Below, in pieces: positions 47,101 through 54,350 of a stretch of 64,000 nt of DNA. The translations under genes were made by a program, and so were the position numbers. Each line of letters opens with the position of its first letter. The first letter of the stretch is position 1. The notes beneath the pieces were generated by a model that worked only from the letters and a program-made list of their open reading frames with translations, had not been told where the DNA came from and did no database searches. Source of the DNA: Leptothermofonsia sichuanensis E412 (GTDB taxonomy: Bacteria > Cyanobacteriota > Cyanobacteriia > Leptolyngbyales > Leptolyngbyaceae); NCBI RefSeq assembly GCF_019891175.1, contig NZ_CP072600.1:3286001-3350000 (forward strand), written 5' to 3'.

Positions 47101-47310
47101 GGAAATCCCTGTTGCAACAGACAAATTGGTCAGTAAAAGCTGCATTGCAAACGCAAGTAGCAGACCCGAAATTAAAGCAATAAAAAATTGGGGTCCTGAA
47201 AATAAGACCGATGCTGCTTCCGGTGTGATTGGCTGTGGGGAAACGGGTACTTGGGCAACCCAACGCTGATTGATCCAGGGCTGTGTGAATAAAGATGTAA
47301 TGTCAGGCAT
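44185..47310 (-). CDS. large membrane protein built from about eight 75-residue repeats
   Basis: AGGAG stands 6 bases before the ATG at 47310, which fixes the start (1041 residues). N-terminal membrane segments are at about residues 40-62, 100-125 and 133-155. From about residue 215 the protein is a string of repeats of the form [DE]YL..T...ELNPEGI..DL..LL.DP..G...L..RL...DR.TLV.LL..R.D..EAEAN.I.D.IE. The last four are nearly identical and the first four diverged. A membrane-spanning, Ala-rich tail closes the protein. The repeats look helical. Function unknown; I recall uncharacterised cyanobacterial membrane proteins of this type. Confidence 0.8.
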   Translation of the reverse strand: MPDITSLFTQPWINQRWVAQVPVSPQPITPEAASVLFSGPQFFIALISGLLLAFAMQLLLTNLSVATGISYLGRLSSPVSDEPDSDIEDMGTTIRKIGMGVGIWTLVTVTISLFIACFLAVQLSLLSNNAVLGAIIGLVIWAAYFTLLVWVSSSTVGSLVGSVVNAATSGFQAIFGAATAAIGSRAAKKQVVSTAEAVAAAVRHELGSGIDPTSIRESIEDYVHRIQLPRFDLAQIRRDFEVLLNDPEIAQLADSDRLRHIDRQTFVDLVSHRTDFSREEVNRIADLLEGVWQQTVGRRSQRDSMAEIVDYLQSTRPGDLQIQELNARLDRLLAERSRSEPSGTSPEKSAGFLQQSLQVGLNAIVGMLIGRTDVSDLDLENVISRLKDAPDRISAQTNNVVAQLKAATSDTPAYSPIRSDVEQYLLNKYSWQMNPATINREFREVLYDPSADPGAIAQQLSQLNRSYFAELLGSRGVFTEAKIQQIADQLESIRRDVFAGAVTAREIEVEVDLKQRVEIYLTLTPKEQLVSEGILPAFKALLEDEEADDATLQHRLQPYHRGTLRAILLRRSDVTPTEAEIILNALEATRDRVLFESRSLNEQASQKLAEFQRRLESYLRNTGKSELNPEGIKQDLQLLLNDPQLGLQALRYRAAHIDRDTLVQLLRQREDISEAEANRILDDVESTWYRFIHSPRILVDAAKDQYDQTVNAIADYLRRTNLEELNPEGIQRDLKTLLEDPKQGSYALRKRLSKIDRETLVRLLSQREDLNEAQVNRAIDQTLAAIRQLIRSPRRLALRTQQTVMDFEASIEDYLRHTEKEELNPEGIKRDLELLVQSPREGLHSLGDRLSRFDRSTLVALLAQRPDMTEAEANRIVDQIESVRDQVRQIQARIQEVIDRIFARLRNYLNSLNRPELNYDGIQQDVRTLFDDPQAGFEALRARLSAFDRDTLVAILSSRRDISEADANRVIDQIEAARNNVLQRAERIQMEAQRRLETVKRQAQLQMEETRKAAAAAAWWLFMTALISAVAAAGAGAIAAS

Positions 47311-47338
47311 AGACTCTCCTAATCTGGGCGTACGCTTT

Positions 47339-47418
47339 ATAGCCATCCTGTTTGGATTGTGGGCAAGAATTCTTGCTCACAAAGCCTCTCACTCTCACAA
47401 CGGATTCAGGACTGCTAT
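47339..47418. repeat. ATAGCAGTCCT-ended element, copy 2 (inverted)
   Basis: In reverse orientation to 24546-24636: the ends are ATAGCCATCCTG and CAGGACTGCTAT. The core arms GGGCAAGAATTCTTGCTCAC show the same internal hairpin with changes on both sides that keep pairing. It is just upstream of the repeat membrane protein. Confidence 0.75.
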
Positions 47419-47649
47419 ATGAATAAGCTGCCAGTTTTTGAACTAATACAGGGTTATGAAGCGAGGATGGCACCGCTGTTCTAAGAGTCTCGCTTACGTC
47501 AGGTAGAAGCATCTCTCCTGAGTTGGAACCTGTGTCCATACCTTGCTGATTAATCTATACCTTGCTAATTAATTTGATCAGATGCCATCCCGAAACAGAC
47601 CCACTAATAATCCATACCCGAAATCAGCAACCCCCTTGTGGAGACTCTT

Positions 47650-48111
47650 ATGGAAGATGGGAAACAAGCCGATAGCACGGACGATCTGTACGACCTGAAG
47701 CGCTTCTTGCAAGCCCAGGAAACTGATTACGAACGGGCACTGTCCGAGATCAGGAATGGACGGAAACGCTCTCACTGGATGTGGTATATCTTTCCTCAAT
47801 TCGACGGTCTGGGGTTCAGTCAGACTTCTAAACGATATTCGATTAAAAGCATTGCAGAAGCTAAGGCTTATCTGAGCCATCCTGTTCTCGGTCCACGATT
47901 GATAGAGTGCATTGAGGCAACCCGCAGCATCGAGGGGCGCTCCGCATACGAGATTTTTGGATCCCCTGACGATATGAAGTTGAAATCCTGTGCCACTCTG
48001 TTTGCATACGTGTCGTCTCCAGGGTCAGTGTTTGACCGGCTCCTTGACAGGTTCTTTCAGGGCGATCGCGATCGTAAAACACTCAGCCTGCTTAACCGGC
48101 ATCATTCATGA
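47650..48111 (+). CDS. DUF1810 family protein
   Basis: It has 153 residues from the ATG at 47650, with GGAG 5 bases before it; a GTG 12 bases upstream is also possible. The core LKRFLQAQETDYERALSEIRNGRKRSHWMWYIFPQFDGLG and ALLG-type helices (YLSHPVLGPRLIECIEATRSIEGRSAYEIFGSPDDMKLKS) match DUF1810, a family found in bacteria and eukaryotes with no proven function. The C-terminal end NRHHS overlaps no other gene. Confidence 0.85.
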   Translation: MEDGKQADSTDDLYDLKRFLQAQETDYERALSEIRNGRKRSHWMWYIFPQFDGLGFSQTSKRYSIKSIAEAKAYLSHPVLGPRLIECIEATRSIEGRSAYEIFGSPDDMKLKSCATLFAYVSSPGSVFDRLLDRFFQGDRDRKTLSLLNRHHS

Positions 48112-48198
48112 GAGTTGGCAGACGGCAGGTAAACACATCCTTGAAAAGGTTTATAACCCTCTTCTGTCACTTCTGCTGGAAAAATTTATAACCAACCC

Positions 48199-48310
48199 TC
48201 GTTCCAGGTTTCCAGCCTGGAATGGAGGTTCAGAGGCTCTGTCTCAAGTAAACCTGAAAAGAGGCAGAGCCTGGGATTTGCCATTTCCAGGCAGAGCCGT
48301 GGAAACGAGG
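48199..48310. repeat. CTCGTTCCA...TGGAAACGAG inverted-repeat element
   Basis: The ends CTCGTTCCAGG and CGTGGAAACGAG are inverted; inside are GAGGCAGAGCCTGG and CAGGCAGAGCCG. It is related to 13971-14021. It occupies most of the 297-base spacer before the pentapeptide-repeat gene; no gene is seen there. Confidence 0.7.
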
Positions 48311-48408
48311 TATTTTCAGAATGTATCTGCTTTAAGAGGGATAAATAGCCAGAAATACTGGACAGTTTGGGGAGAAAACTCTCTTCCCCTGATTTATGCG
48401 GCGAAGCC

Positions 48409-48954
48409 CTATCGATTTAACCCAATCACTCCTTTCAGTTTAGCCCCAGTAAAGCTGGCACCCGTGACATCAGCCCCTGTAAAATTGGCATCTTCTAAAT
48501 CAGCTCCTGTAAAATTAGCATTTTGCAAATTTGCACCGGTTAGAATTGCATCTTCTAGATCAGCATTTTGCAAATTTGCACCGCTCAGATTGGCGTTGCT
48601 TAAATTGGCTTTCTCCAGATCAGCTCGAGTCAGGTTGGCATTTTGCAAGTTTGCACCGCTGAGATCAGCGTTCTCCAAATTGGCACCCTGAAGGTCACAC
48701 CCGGGACATTGTTTGGTTGAATGCAATTGATTCAGGGCTTCACGCCCAGCCATTGCTTGCGCGATTGCTTGATCCTTGCCCGGTTGTTGAGCCGTGGTTT
48801 GTGTTGAAGGTGGCGAAACAGCTACTTGCGATGAAACAGCCGCTTGCGGTGAAGCGTCAGCTTGCGGTTGTCCAACGTTGAATGTTGGAAAACACCCCAC
48901 TAAGGCGCTGGAGCTTAGTAGGACGATCGCCTTTGAAATTGTGATCATTTGCAT
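48409..48954 (-). CDS. pentapeptide-repeat lipoprotein
   Basis: It has 181 residues. The N-terminus MQMITISKAIVLLSSSALVGC ends in a lipobox with Cys21. An Ala/Gln/Ser-rich linker follows, then from about residue 85 a run of A(D/N)LxxA(N/D)L pentapeptides (DLQGANLENADLSGANLQNA and so on), about 17 units, forming a right-handed beta-helix. Function unknown; other pentapeptide proteins act as gyrase mimics or scaffolds. No toxin or immunity partner is near. Confidence 0.85.
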   Translation of the reverse strand: MQMITISKAIVLLSSSALVGCFPTFNVGQPQADASPQAAVSSQVAVSPPSTQTTAQQPGKDQAIAQAMAGREALNQLHSTKQCPGCDLQGANLENADLSGANLQNANLTRADLEKANLSNANLSGANLQNADLEDAILTGANLQNANFTGADLEDANFTGADVTGASFTGAKLKGVIGLNR

Positions 48955-49079
48955 TTTTAACAGTATCAGTTCTACAAAACGATTTCTTTCTGTGTCTTAC
49001 ACTGCTGAAGTTTAACATCGGTTTGTTTAATAACCATCTAACCAGGGTTAGACTCTGAGTTACCTCAGTTCCTCCGCAC

Positions 49080-49277
49080 TCATCTACTCACCAAAAACAT
49101 TACAGGAATGGCAGCCAATTGGATCAATATGGAAAAAACAACCAGAGCAGGTAGCGAAAAACCATACAAAATGCTCATCAAGGCGCTACCTGCAAACCAG
49201 GCCAGTCCATATCCGGTAGCGTAATTGACTCTGTTACGCTCTGGATGATGGTTGCAGTCATTTATGACCCCTTTCAC
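49080..49277 (-). CDS. small two-helix membrane protein, unknown
   Basis: It has 65 residues with a GTG start at 49277, two hydrophobic segments (about residues 22-40 and 44-62) and a polar His/Asn-rich N-terminus. No Shine-Dalgarno sequence is obvious. The frame is short and unsupported by neighbours, so it is uncertain. Confidence 0.4.
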   Translation of the reverse strand: MKGVINDCNHHPERNRVNYATGYGLAWFAGSALMSILYGFSLPALVVFSILIQLAAIPVMFLVSR

Positions 49278-49307
49278 AAAGCTTGAAAGAAGACCCTATC
49301 CCCAGAG

Positions 49308-49410
49308 CACATATCGCAAAATCTGGATTCATTACAACGTGAACGCCTCACCTGCGCCGAATTTGAGCACCGCTATGCCGCCATGCCCGACATCAAGAAA
49401 AGGAACATAA
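49308..49410 (+). pseudogene. N-terminal fragment of a Uma2 (DUF820) gene
   Basis: The frame reads DSLQRERLTCAEFEHRYAAM and then PDIKK, the start region of the Uma2 subgroup with F-E-x-R-Y-x-A-M-P. The continuation is missing; the 72-bp repeats begin where the gene stops. There is no start codon in frame. Confidence 0.45.
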
Positions 49411-49416
49411 ATTTCT

Positions 49417-49557
49417 TAAAGCCGATCCGAAAGCTCCAATGGACAAAGCCCAAACTCAGACTGAAGAAGTTTTCGGATAGACTTTAAAAGCCTATCCAAA
49501 AAGCCCAAACGGACAAAGCCCAAACTTCAGACTGAAGAAGTTTTCGGGTAGACTTTT
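49417..49557. repeat. 72-bp dispersed repeat, two tandem copies
   Basis: Copies at 49417-49485 and 49486-49557 share AAGCCCAAACTCAGACTGAA and GAAGTTTTCGGATAGACTTT-like stretches. The third copy is at 39288-39359. Confidence 0.8.
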
Positions 49558-49656
49558 AGTGCACTTTGTGTCTTTGTGGTTCAAACTAACAACTGGCGGG
49601 TTATTTTCGGCAACCTGCCCTGGCAAGCGAATAAGCCTTCGTGAATTAACTTTGCC

Positions 49657-50835
49657 GTGCCAACTTCTGACCCCACAATTTACCTCGACTACCATGCCAC
49701 CACCCCCGTCGATCGCCGCGTCGCTGATCGCGTCTATCACTTCATGACGCAGGAGTTTGGCAATGCCAGCAGTGTGGATCATGAGTGGGGCGATCGCGCC
49801 GAAGCTGCCATCAAGCAGGCTGCCCAACACGCTGCTGCCCTGATTGGAGCTTCACCGCGGGAAATTGTCTGGACATCGGGTGCAACCGAGAGTATCAATC
49901 TGGCGATTCAGGGCAGCCTTCCGACTCTTCTCGCCCCGCCTGGAAGAGGGGCTGGGGGTGAGGGCAAACACCGCATTGGCCTGATGCCGATCGAACACAA
50001 AGCCGTCCTCGATACCTGTCGTGCGTTGGGAAAAAGAGGTTGGGCTGAGTTAATTTATCTACAGGTGGATTCCAGAGGCAGACTTGACCTGGAACATTTG
50101 GAGCAAGTCTGTGCGGGGGGACTGTCCCTGCTCTGTGTCATGGCAGCTAACAACGAGATTGGTAATATTTACCCGATTCAGGCGATCGCTCAAATTGCTC
50201 AACGCTACAACATCCCTTTTCTATGTGACGGCTCTCAGGCAGTCGGGAAAATTCCAATTCGATTTACAGACTGGGGACTGACCTATCTCGCGATTTCTGC
50301 CCATAAATTCTACGGACCCAAAGGTGTTGGAGCACTCGTTGTTCGCAGGGGGCATCATTTGGAGCCATTGATCTTTGGTGGCGGTCATCAGCGAGGAATG
50401 CGATCGGGCACGCTCAATGTGCCAGGGATTGTAGGGTTGGGAGAAGCGTGTCGGTTGCGATCGCTGGAAATGGAAGCAGATGAGCCGGCGATCGCGGCTA
50501 AACGTGACAGGCTCCAGGAATTACTTGTAGAAAAAATTCCTGACCTGGTAGTCAATGGAGATGTCGATCATCGTCTGGCAGGTAATTTACACATTGCAAT
50601 GCCAGGTATTCCCAACAGTGCCATCATTGCGAGAGTTCGCCACCAACTGGCTATCTCAACGGGTTCAGCCTGCTCTTCTGGAGTTGAAACTCCATCCCAC
50701 GTCCTGCAGGCTCTCAATTTACCTGAAGGTTTAATCGATGGGGCACTGCGTATTGGTATTGGGAAATTTACAACTTATGAGGAAATAGAGCGCACTGCAA
50801 CTATCCTTCATAAGACTGTAGCGTTTTTCAAGTGA
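49657..50835 (+). CDS. cysteine desulfurase (NifS/IscS type) next to the nif genes
   Basis: A PLP enzyme that takes sulfur from cysteine for Fe-S cluster assembly. It has a GTG start at 49657 and 392 residues. The N-terminal YLDYHATTPVD and FGNASSVDHEWGDRAEAAI, the PLP lysine SAHKFYGPKG, and the active-site Cys in STGSACSSGVETPSHVL are all present. A low-complexity segment (LLAPPGRGAGGEG, DNA 49930-49968) stands where the family has a short loop. It converges with the fdxB-methyltransferase pair, with stops overlapping by 8 bases. It may serve nitrogenase cluster assembly, but a distinct nifS normally lies upstream of nifU, outside this window. Confidence 0.9.
   Translation: MPTSDPTIYLDYHATTPVDRRVADRVYHFMTQEFGNASSVDHEWGDRAEAAIKQAAQHAAALIGASPREIVWTSGATESINLAIQGSLPTLLAPPGRGAGGEGKHRIGLMPIEHKAVLDTCRALGKRGWAELIYLQVDSRGRLDLEHLEQVCAGGLSLLCVMAANNEIGNIYPIQAIAQIAQRYNIPFLCDGSQAVGKIPIRFTDWGLTYLAISAHKFYGPKGVGALVVRRGHHLEPLIFGGGHQRGMRSGTLNVPGIVGLGEACRLRSLEMEADEPAIAAKRDRLQELLVEKIPDLVVNGDVDHRLAGNLHIAMPGIPNSAIIARVRHQLAISTGSACSSGVETPSHVLQALNLPEGLIDGALRIGIGKFTTYEEIERTATILHKTVAFFK
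49930..49968. repeat. CGCCTGGAAGAGGGGCTGGG-type repeat inside the cysteine desulfurase gene
   Basis: The DNA CTGGAAGAGGGGCTGGGGGT encodes PGRGAGGEG within a loop of the enzyme. It is a word often seen as interspersed repeats in cyanobacteria. The reading frame stays intact. Confidence 0.5.
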
Positions 50836-51469
50836 GTGAGGTACGTTTGATGACCCTCGCAACAATGTGAAAAAGATGCCAGTGTTTCTGCTCCCCAATC
50901 GCGGTGACACCCGGATGTTCTTCTTCCTCTAACCACTCGACCTCAAAGGGCTGGAGCAGGGCTTCAACCTGTTCGCGACTGTGATGGGTCCGGTTGGGAT
51001 AGATGATCCAGGAATCTCGATCGCCAAACAATTGCCCACAGAAACGTCCTCCTGGTTTGAGCGATGTAACAATGGTGTCCCACAAGTGCGGAAAATTGGT
51101 GGGTGGACAGAAGGTGAGGCAAAAGCTGGCATTGATCAGATCAATCGCCGGAGGTAAGGTCAATTCCTCAAAGCGGATTCGTTGTGTTTGCAACCGGGCA
51201 GGCTGAAGATCAGGACGCTTGAGCAGGCGATCAAAAGCTTCCTGTTCCCCATCAATGGCTAAAACACGCCAGCCCCGTCGCAGCAACTCTACGGTGTCGC
51301 GTCCATCTCCACAACCCAGATCTACGGCCAGACGGGGTTCAGCAGAGGACGGTTCTGCGTCAAACTGATCTAACGCTTTAAGCAGGGTGTCGCGGGGTGG
51401 GCGGCCTTCCACCGCTTGATAGTAGGTCGCCCAGTGCTGCCCGGAGAGAGGATCAGTCGATTGAGTCAT
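50828..51469 (-). CDS. class I SAM-dependent methyltransferase, coupled to fdxB
   Basis: It has 213 residues. The SAM motif [27 protein letters not shown] is at about residues 49-75; [20 protein letters not shown] and [13 protein letters not shown] are later motifs. It resembles the TehB-like group of small methyltransferases; the substrate is unknown. Its ATG overlaps the fdxB stop by ATGA, so it is translated from the nif transcript. It is the last gene of the minus-strand nif series. Confidence 0.85.
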   Translation of the reverse strand: MTQSTDPLSGQHWATYYQAVEGRPPRDTLLKALDQFDAEPSSAEPRLAVDLGCGDGRDTVELLRRGWRVLAIDGEQEAFDRLLKRPDLQPARLQTQRIRFEELTLPPAIDLINASFCLTFCPPTNFPHLWDTIVTSLKPGGRFCGQLFGDRDSWIIYPNRTHHSREQVEALLQPFEVEWLEEEEHPGVTAIGEQKHWHLFHIVARVIKRTSLT

Positions 51470-51768
51470 AGGCCAGCGATCGCAAGTTCGACATGGGTCT
51501 GACAGTTCTTAGGACAGACTCTAGCACAGGCTTCACAGCCCACACAATTATCAACATTGGTGATTGTCATCACCTTGCGCTCAATTTCATCTTCCTCTTC
51601 ATCATCAACGAATTCCCCCTCTTCATTCAGCGCCCGTAGTGCCATCACGTTGCGTCCGCAGGTTTTTAAGCATCTGCCACAGCCAATGCAACGGGAAATA
51701 TCGATCGCTTGCAGAAATCTAGGTGTCCAGACTTTGCCACCGAATGTGAGTCCTGTAAATGTGGTCAT
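51466..51768 (-). CDS. fdxB: 4Fe-4S ferredoxin FdxB
   Basis: It starts at ATG 51768 ([20 protein letters not shown]), 100 residues; longer frames overlap feoA. Two cluster motifs: [15 protein letters not shown] and [15 protein letters not shown], with a spacer of about 40 residues rich in Asp/Glu (DDEEEDEIE), as in the FdxB/FdxN-related proteins of cyanobacterial nif clusters. It probably donates electrons in nitrogen fixation or cofactor synthesis. Confidence 0.9.
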   Translation of the reverse strand: MTTFTGLTFGGKVWTPRFLQAIDISRCIGCGRCLKTCGRNVMALRALNEEGEFVDDEEEDEIERKVMTITNVDNCVGCEACARVCPKNCQTHVELAIAGL

Positions 51769-51838
51769 GATTGTGTTCACTTCGTTAGAAATCGGCTGTG
51801 CAACCATTTTGACTTCTCTCCCATAACTCTTAAGAAGA

Positions 51839-52093
51839 TTAATGCCCAACAATGCGGACATAAATAGCGCTAATCACGGTTTCATCCAGGGCATGGCAAT
51901 CGCGCCCCACACGCACAATAAATCGAGGAAATCGTTGTTCGATGGCAATGGTCTGTCCTGGAGCCAGCCCCAATTTTCTGAGCTTTTGGGCTGTCGCATC
52001 GCATATGGAACTGATGCGCGTGATCACACCACGCTCCTGCGATCGCAATAGTTTCAATGATGTGCCCTGAACTGAAAACCCTGTTGTCAGCAT
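51839..52093 (-). CDS. feoA: FeoA-family small SH3-like protein
   Basis: It has 84 residues, with [25 protein letters not shown], a small SH3-like FeoA domain. In other bacteria FeoA acts with the ferrous iron transporter FeoB, which is not here. In nif clusters of cyanobacteria a FeoA-like gene often lies near fdxH; the link is probably iron supply or regulation of it. It starts at ATG 52093, with the repeat element at 52111 just upstream. Confidence 0.85.
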   Translation of the reverse strand: MLTTGFSVQGTSLKLLRSQERGVITRISSICDATAQKLRKLGLAPGQTIAIEQRFPRFIVRVGRDCHALDETVISAIYVRIVGH

Positions 52094-52110
52094 TGTATGG
52101 TTCCTCGGAG

Positions 52111-52207
52111 TAGTGGTTTGTCAACTTTGTAGTTGTGAGTCTGGGATCGGGAAGAGGTTATTATTTGGGGGTTTTCAACCCACAAAATAATTCTTGACAG
52201 ACCAGTA
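52111..52207. repeat. TAGTGGTTTGTCA-ended inverted-repeat element, copy 2
   Basis: It begins TAGTGGTTTGTCAACTT and ends TTCTTGACAGACCAGTA; inside is TTATTATTTGGGGGTTTTCA, matching 15267-15345. It fills the fdxH-feoA gap, so it is within the nif series. Confidence 0.75.
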
Positions 52208-52225
52208 GGGGAAATCGGACAGGCT

Positions 52226-52525
52226 CTAAACCAGATAGGCTTCCTGGTGGGTGCGGATCGTGCAATCAGAACGAGGATAGGCAACACAAAGCAGCACAAA
52301 TCCTTTGGCAATCTGTTCATCGTCCAGAAAGATTTGTTCGGACTGATCCAACTCACCCTCAACGACTTTGCCAACACAACTGGAACAGGAACCGAAATGG
52401 CAGGAGAAAGGTAAATCTAAGCCCTGTGCTTCAGCCGCTTCCAGAATTGTGGTGGTGTCTTCAACAGGAATTGTGAGATCGATCGCACGTTTTTTGTTGA
52501 TTAGATGGACTTGATAGGTCGCCAT
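52226..52525 (-). CDS. fdxH: 2Fe-2S ferredoxin FdxH (nitrogenase electron donor)
   Basis: It starts at ATG 52525 with GGAG 9 bases before it; 99 residues. A plant-type 2Fe-2S fold with cysteines in [12 protein letters not shown] and LLCVAYP. It carries the FdxH-type start [20 protein letters not shown] and the His/Gln-rich end THQEAYLV. In cyanobacteria FdxH reduces the Fe protein NifH. It follows hesB in the usual order. Confidence 0.93.
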   Translation of the reverse strand: MATYQVHLINKKRAIDLTIPVEDTTTILEAAEAQGLDLPFSCHFGSCSSCVGKVVEGELDQSEQIFLDDEQIAKGFVLLCVAYPRSDCTIRTHQEAYLV

Positions 52526-52640
52526 GATTGTGTTCTCCAAAATCAGAACCGATTTGCATTTCAAGGCATGAGCAGATTGCAGATAACAAACTAACCACGA
52601 TTCCTGGTAAGGCTATCCCTATAAGGGGCAGGACTCGTTC

Positions 52641-52745
52641 CTGGAGCACCAGTTCAAAATTCCAGGAAATCGGATTTCTGGTGAGAAACTCAACGAAGCC
52701 TGGGTATCTGATAGAAGAAACCCGATTTCTGTACCGACGTTCTAG
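52641..52745. repeat. 105-bp inverted-repeat element, copy 2 (at the hesB stop)
   Basis: The end CGACGTTCTAG contains the hesB stop codon (CTA at 52742-52744 is TAG on the minus strand). The outer end here reads CTGGAGC rather than CTAGAGC. It lies between hesB and fdxH. Confidence 0.85.
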
Positions 52746-53110
52746 CTGCACGGTACCCCTGCCGGTGAACAATCCCCTGCCTTAAAGGATTGCCCGCAAC
52801 CACAGGATTCTGTGGCATTGGGGTTACTGAACTTAAACCCACTTTGGGTTAAGCCTTCAACATAATTAATCAGCACTCCATCCAGTAAAGGTGCGCTCTG
52901 GCGATCGATGTAGACCCTCACTCTTCCTTCCTGCAACACATCATCGGGTTTGGGTTCGCTGGTGATATCCAGGGCGTACTGATAGCCGCTGCAACCGCCA
53001 TCCGTTACCGAAACGCGGACTCCCCGTTGGGTGGGATTTTCACCCTTTGCAGAGCCTTGCAGAAATGTTCGTAACCGCAGTTCAGCAATTTCCGTCAAAA
53101 ATACTGTCAT
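52742..53110 (-). CDS. hesB: HesB, A-type Fe-S carrier
   Basis: An Fe-S cluster scaffold/carrier of the IscA type for nitrogenase assembly. It starts at ATG 53110 with GGAGG 6 bases before it; 122 residues. It has the three conserved cysteines: VTDGGCSGYQY and ESCGCG. The C-terminus is AGVPCS, the usual end of HesB. The stop codon is shared with a 105-bp repeat element that begins right there. Confidence 0.92.
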   Translation of the reverse strand: MTVFLTEIAELRLRTFLQGSAKGENPTQRGVRVSVTDGGCSGYQYALDITSEPKPDDVLQEGRVRVYIDRQSAPLLDGVLINYVEGLTQSGFKFSNPNATESCGCGQSFKAGDCSPAGVPCS

Positions 53111-53264
53111 ACAACCTCCAGTAAGAGTAGGAAAAACTTGAGATCGTGGATGCAATCAACCGAAAAACTCAGGACTTTACCACGGAGGCACAGAGGACAC
53201 AGCGTGATTCCTGTGTTCCCTCCAGGTATTCCGGGCAAGATTTCAGGTGCTGAATCCTTATTCT

Positions 53265-53534
53265 TTAGTGAATGGCATCGGCACAATGGATGCGGGCAAG
53301 ACAGAAGCGAGAACATCGGGTGCGCCGTAAACTATAGCGCTGGGTACAGACAGGAATCATTAAAATTCCAAGCACAATCAGCAACTGGATAAACCAGGGT
53401 GCATATATCACGCTGAGAAACAGGCAAAATCTGCCAATCATGGTAGTGACTATTTGCATAACCTCGTCTGACAGCCGGAGACTGAGGGAGAGGAGCGCGA
53501 TCGCAATAATCAGCGTAATCACTGAAACCAGCAT
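53265..53534 (-). CDS. small membrane protein between hesA and hesB
   Basis: It has 89 residues, with two membrane segments (about 1-22 and 38-62) and a Cys/Arg-rich tail. It starts at ATG 53534, overlapping the end of hesA by 16 bases. I do not recognise the family. The tail could be non-native, since the gap after it holds a half CACAGAGG repeat at 53179-53202. Confidence 0.45.
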   Translation of the reverse strand: MLVSVITLIIAIALLSLSLRLSDEVMQIVTTMIGRFCLFLSVIYAPWFIQLLIVLGILMIPVCTQRYSLRRTRCSRFCLARIHCADAIH

Positions 53535-54316
53535 GATGTTTCCTCCTGTGCATTAGATTCTGCAAGGCGGCGACTCTTCGCACCACAGACCGGACAGTCA
53601 GGGTCATGGTAGGGCCGCCGCTTGGCAAACTCAGCGCGGCTCAAATCCATCGTCAACAATTGGGAATACAACGGCGTTCCCAGACCTGTAATCAGCTTGA
53701 TGGCTTCCAATGCTGTGAGGCAGGCCAGCGTTCCTGAAACGGCACCCAGCACCCCAAAACCGCGTTTATCCCAATCGGGTTTTTCGGGAAAAATACAGGA
53801 CAGACAGGGCGTTAAACCTGGAACAATGGTGGTCAGGTAGGCATCCATATCATTCATGGCGGCTTCGACCATTGGTTTGCCCCAGCGCACACAGGCGGCA
53901 TTGAGCAACTCGCGCTCCACAAAGTTATGGGCGCAATCCAGCACAAGATCAGCAGATTGTACGAGCGTATCCACATTTTCAGGTGTCACGTAGTCGCAAA
54001 TTGCATCAATTTGCACATCTGGATTAATCGCTTCCAGGGTGGCTTTTGCCTTGAAGACGCGGGGCTTACCGACCCAGTCGTGGGTCATCAAAACCTGGCG
54101 ATTCATGTCATCCAGGCGCAGTTCCCCCCCTCGCAAAAGAATGAGGCGTCCGACCCCTGCCACTGCCAGGTAGAGTGCTGCTGTTGCCCCAAGTCCACCC
54201 ACTCCAGTGACTAAAACCGTTGTATCTTTCAGTCGCTGCTGCGACTCTTCACCAAACCCAGGCAGCATGATTTGACGACGATAGCGTTCTAATTCGGTTG
54301 GTGTCAGGGTTTGCAT
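53519..54316 (-). CDS. hesA: HesA, ThiF/MoeB-like adenylyltransferase
   Basis: It has 265 residues. The ATP-binding GVGGLGATAALYLAVAGVG motif is at about 37-55, and the zinc pairs are CLSCIFP and CPVCGAK near the C-terminus. HesA is a ThiF-like protein always found in cyanobacterial nif clusters; a role in activating a sulfur carrier or in molybdenum cofactor delivery to nitrogenase has been proposed. The zinc and nucleotide motifs are intact. Confidence 0.92.
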   Translation of the reverse strand: MQTLTPTELERYRRQIMLPGFGEESQQRLKDTTVLVTGVGGLGATAALYLAVAGVGRLILLRGGELRLDDMNRQVLMTHDWVGKPRVFKAKATLEAINPDVQIDAICDYVTPENVDTLVQSADLVLDCAHNFVERELLNAACVRWGKPMVEAAMNDMDAYLTTIVPGLTPCLSCIFPEKPDWDKRGFGVLGAVSGTLACLTALEAIKLITGLGTPLYSQLLTMDLSRAEFAKRRPYHDPDCPVCGAKSRRLAESNAQEETSCWFQ

Positions 54317-54350
54317 GTTGCTATCTCCACTCAGTCATTTGGAATTCAGG

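Larger units (their letters stand above)
49278..49656. other. spacer with a Uma2 gene remnant and tandem repeats
   Basis: This is the 379-base region before the cysteine desulfurase. About 49308-49410 reads, on the plus strand, RERLTCAEFEHRYAAMPDIKK, like the N-terminus of a Uma2 family protein, then runs into the 72-bp repeats. The last 75 bases hold a half CACAGAGG copy and a possible promoter. Confidence 0.5.
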
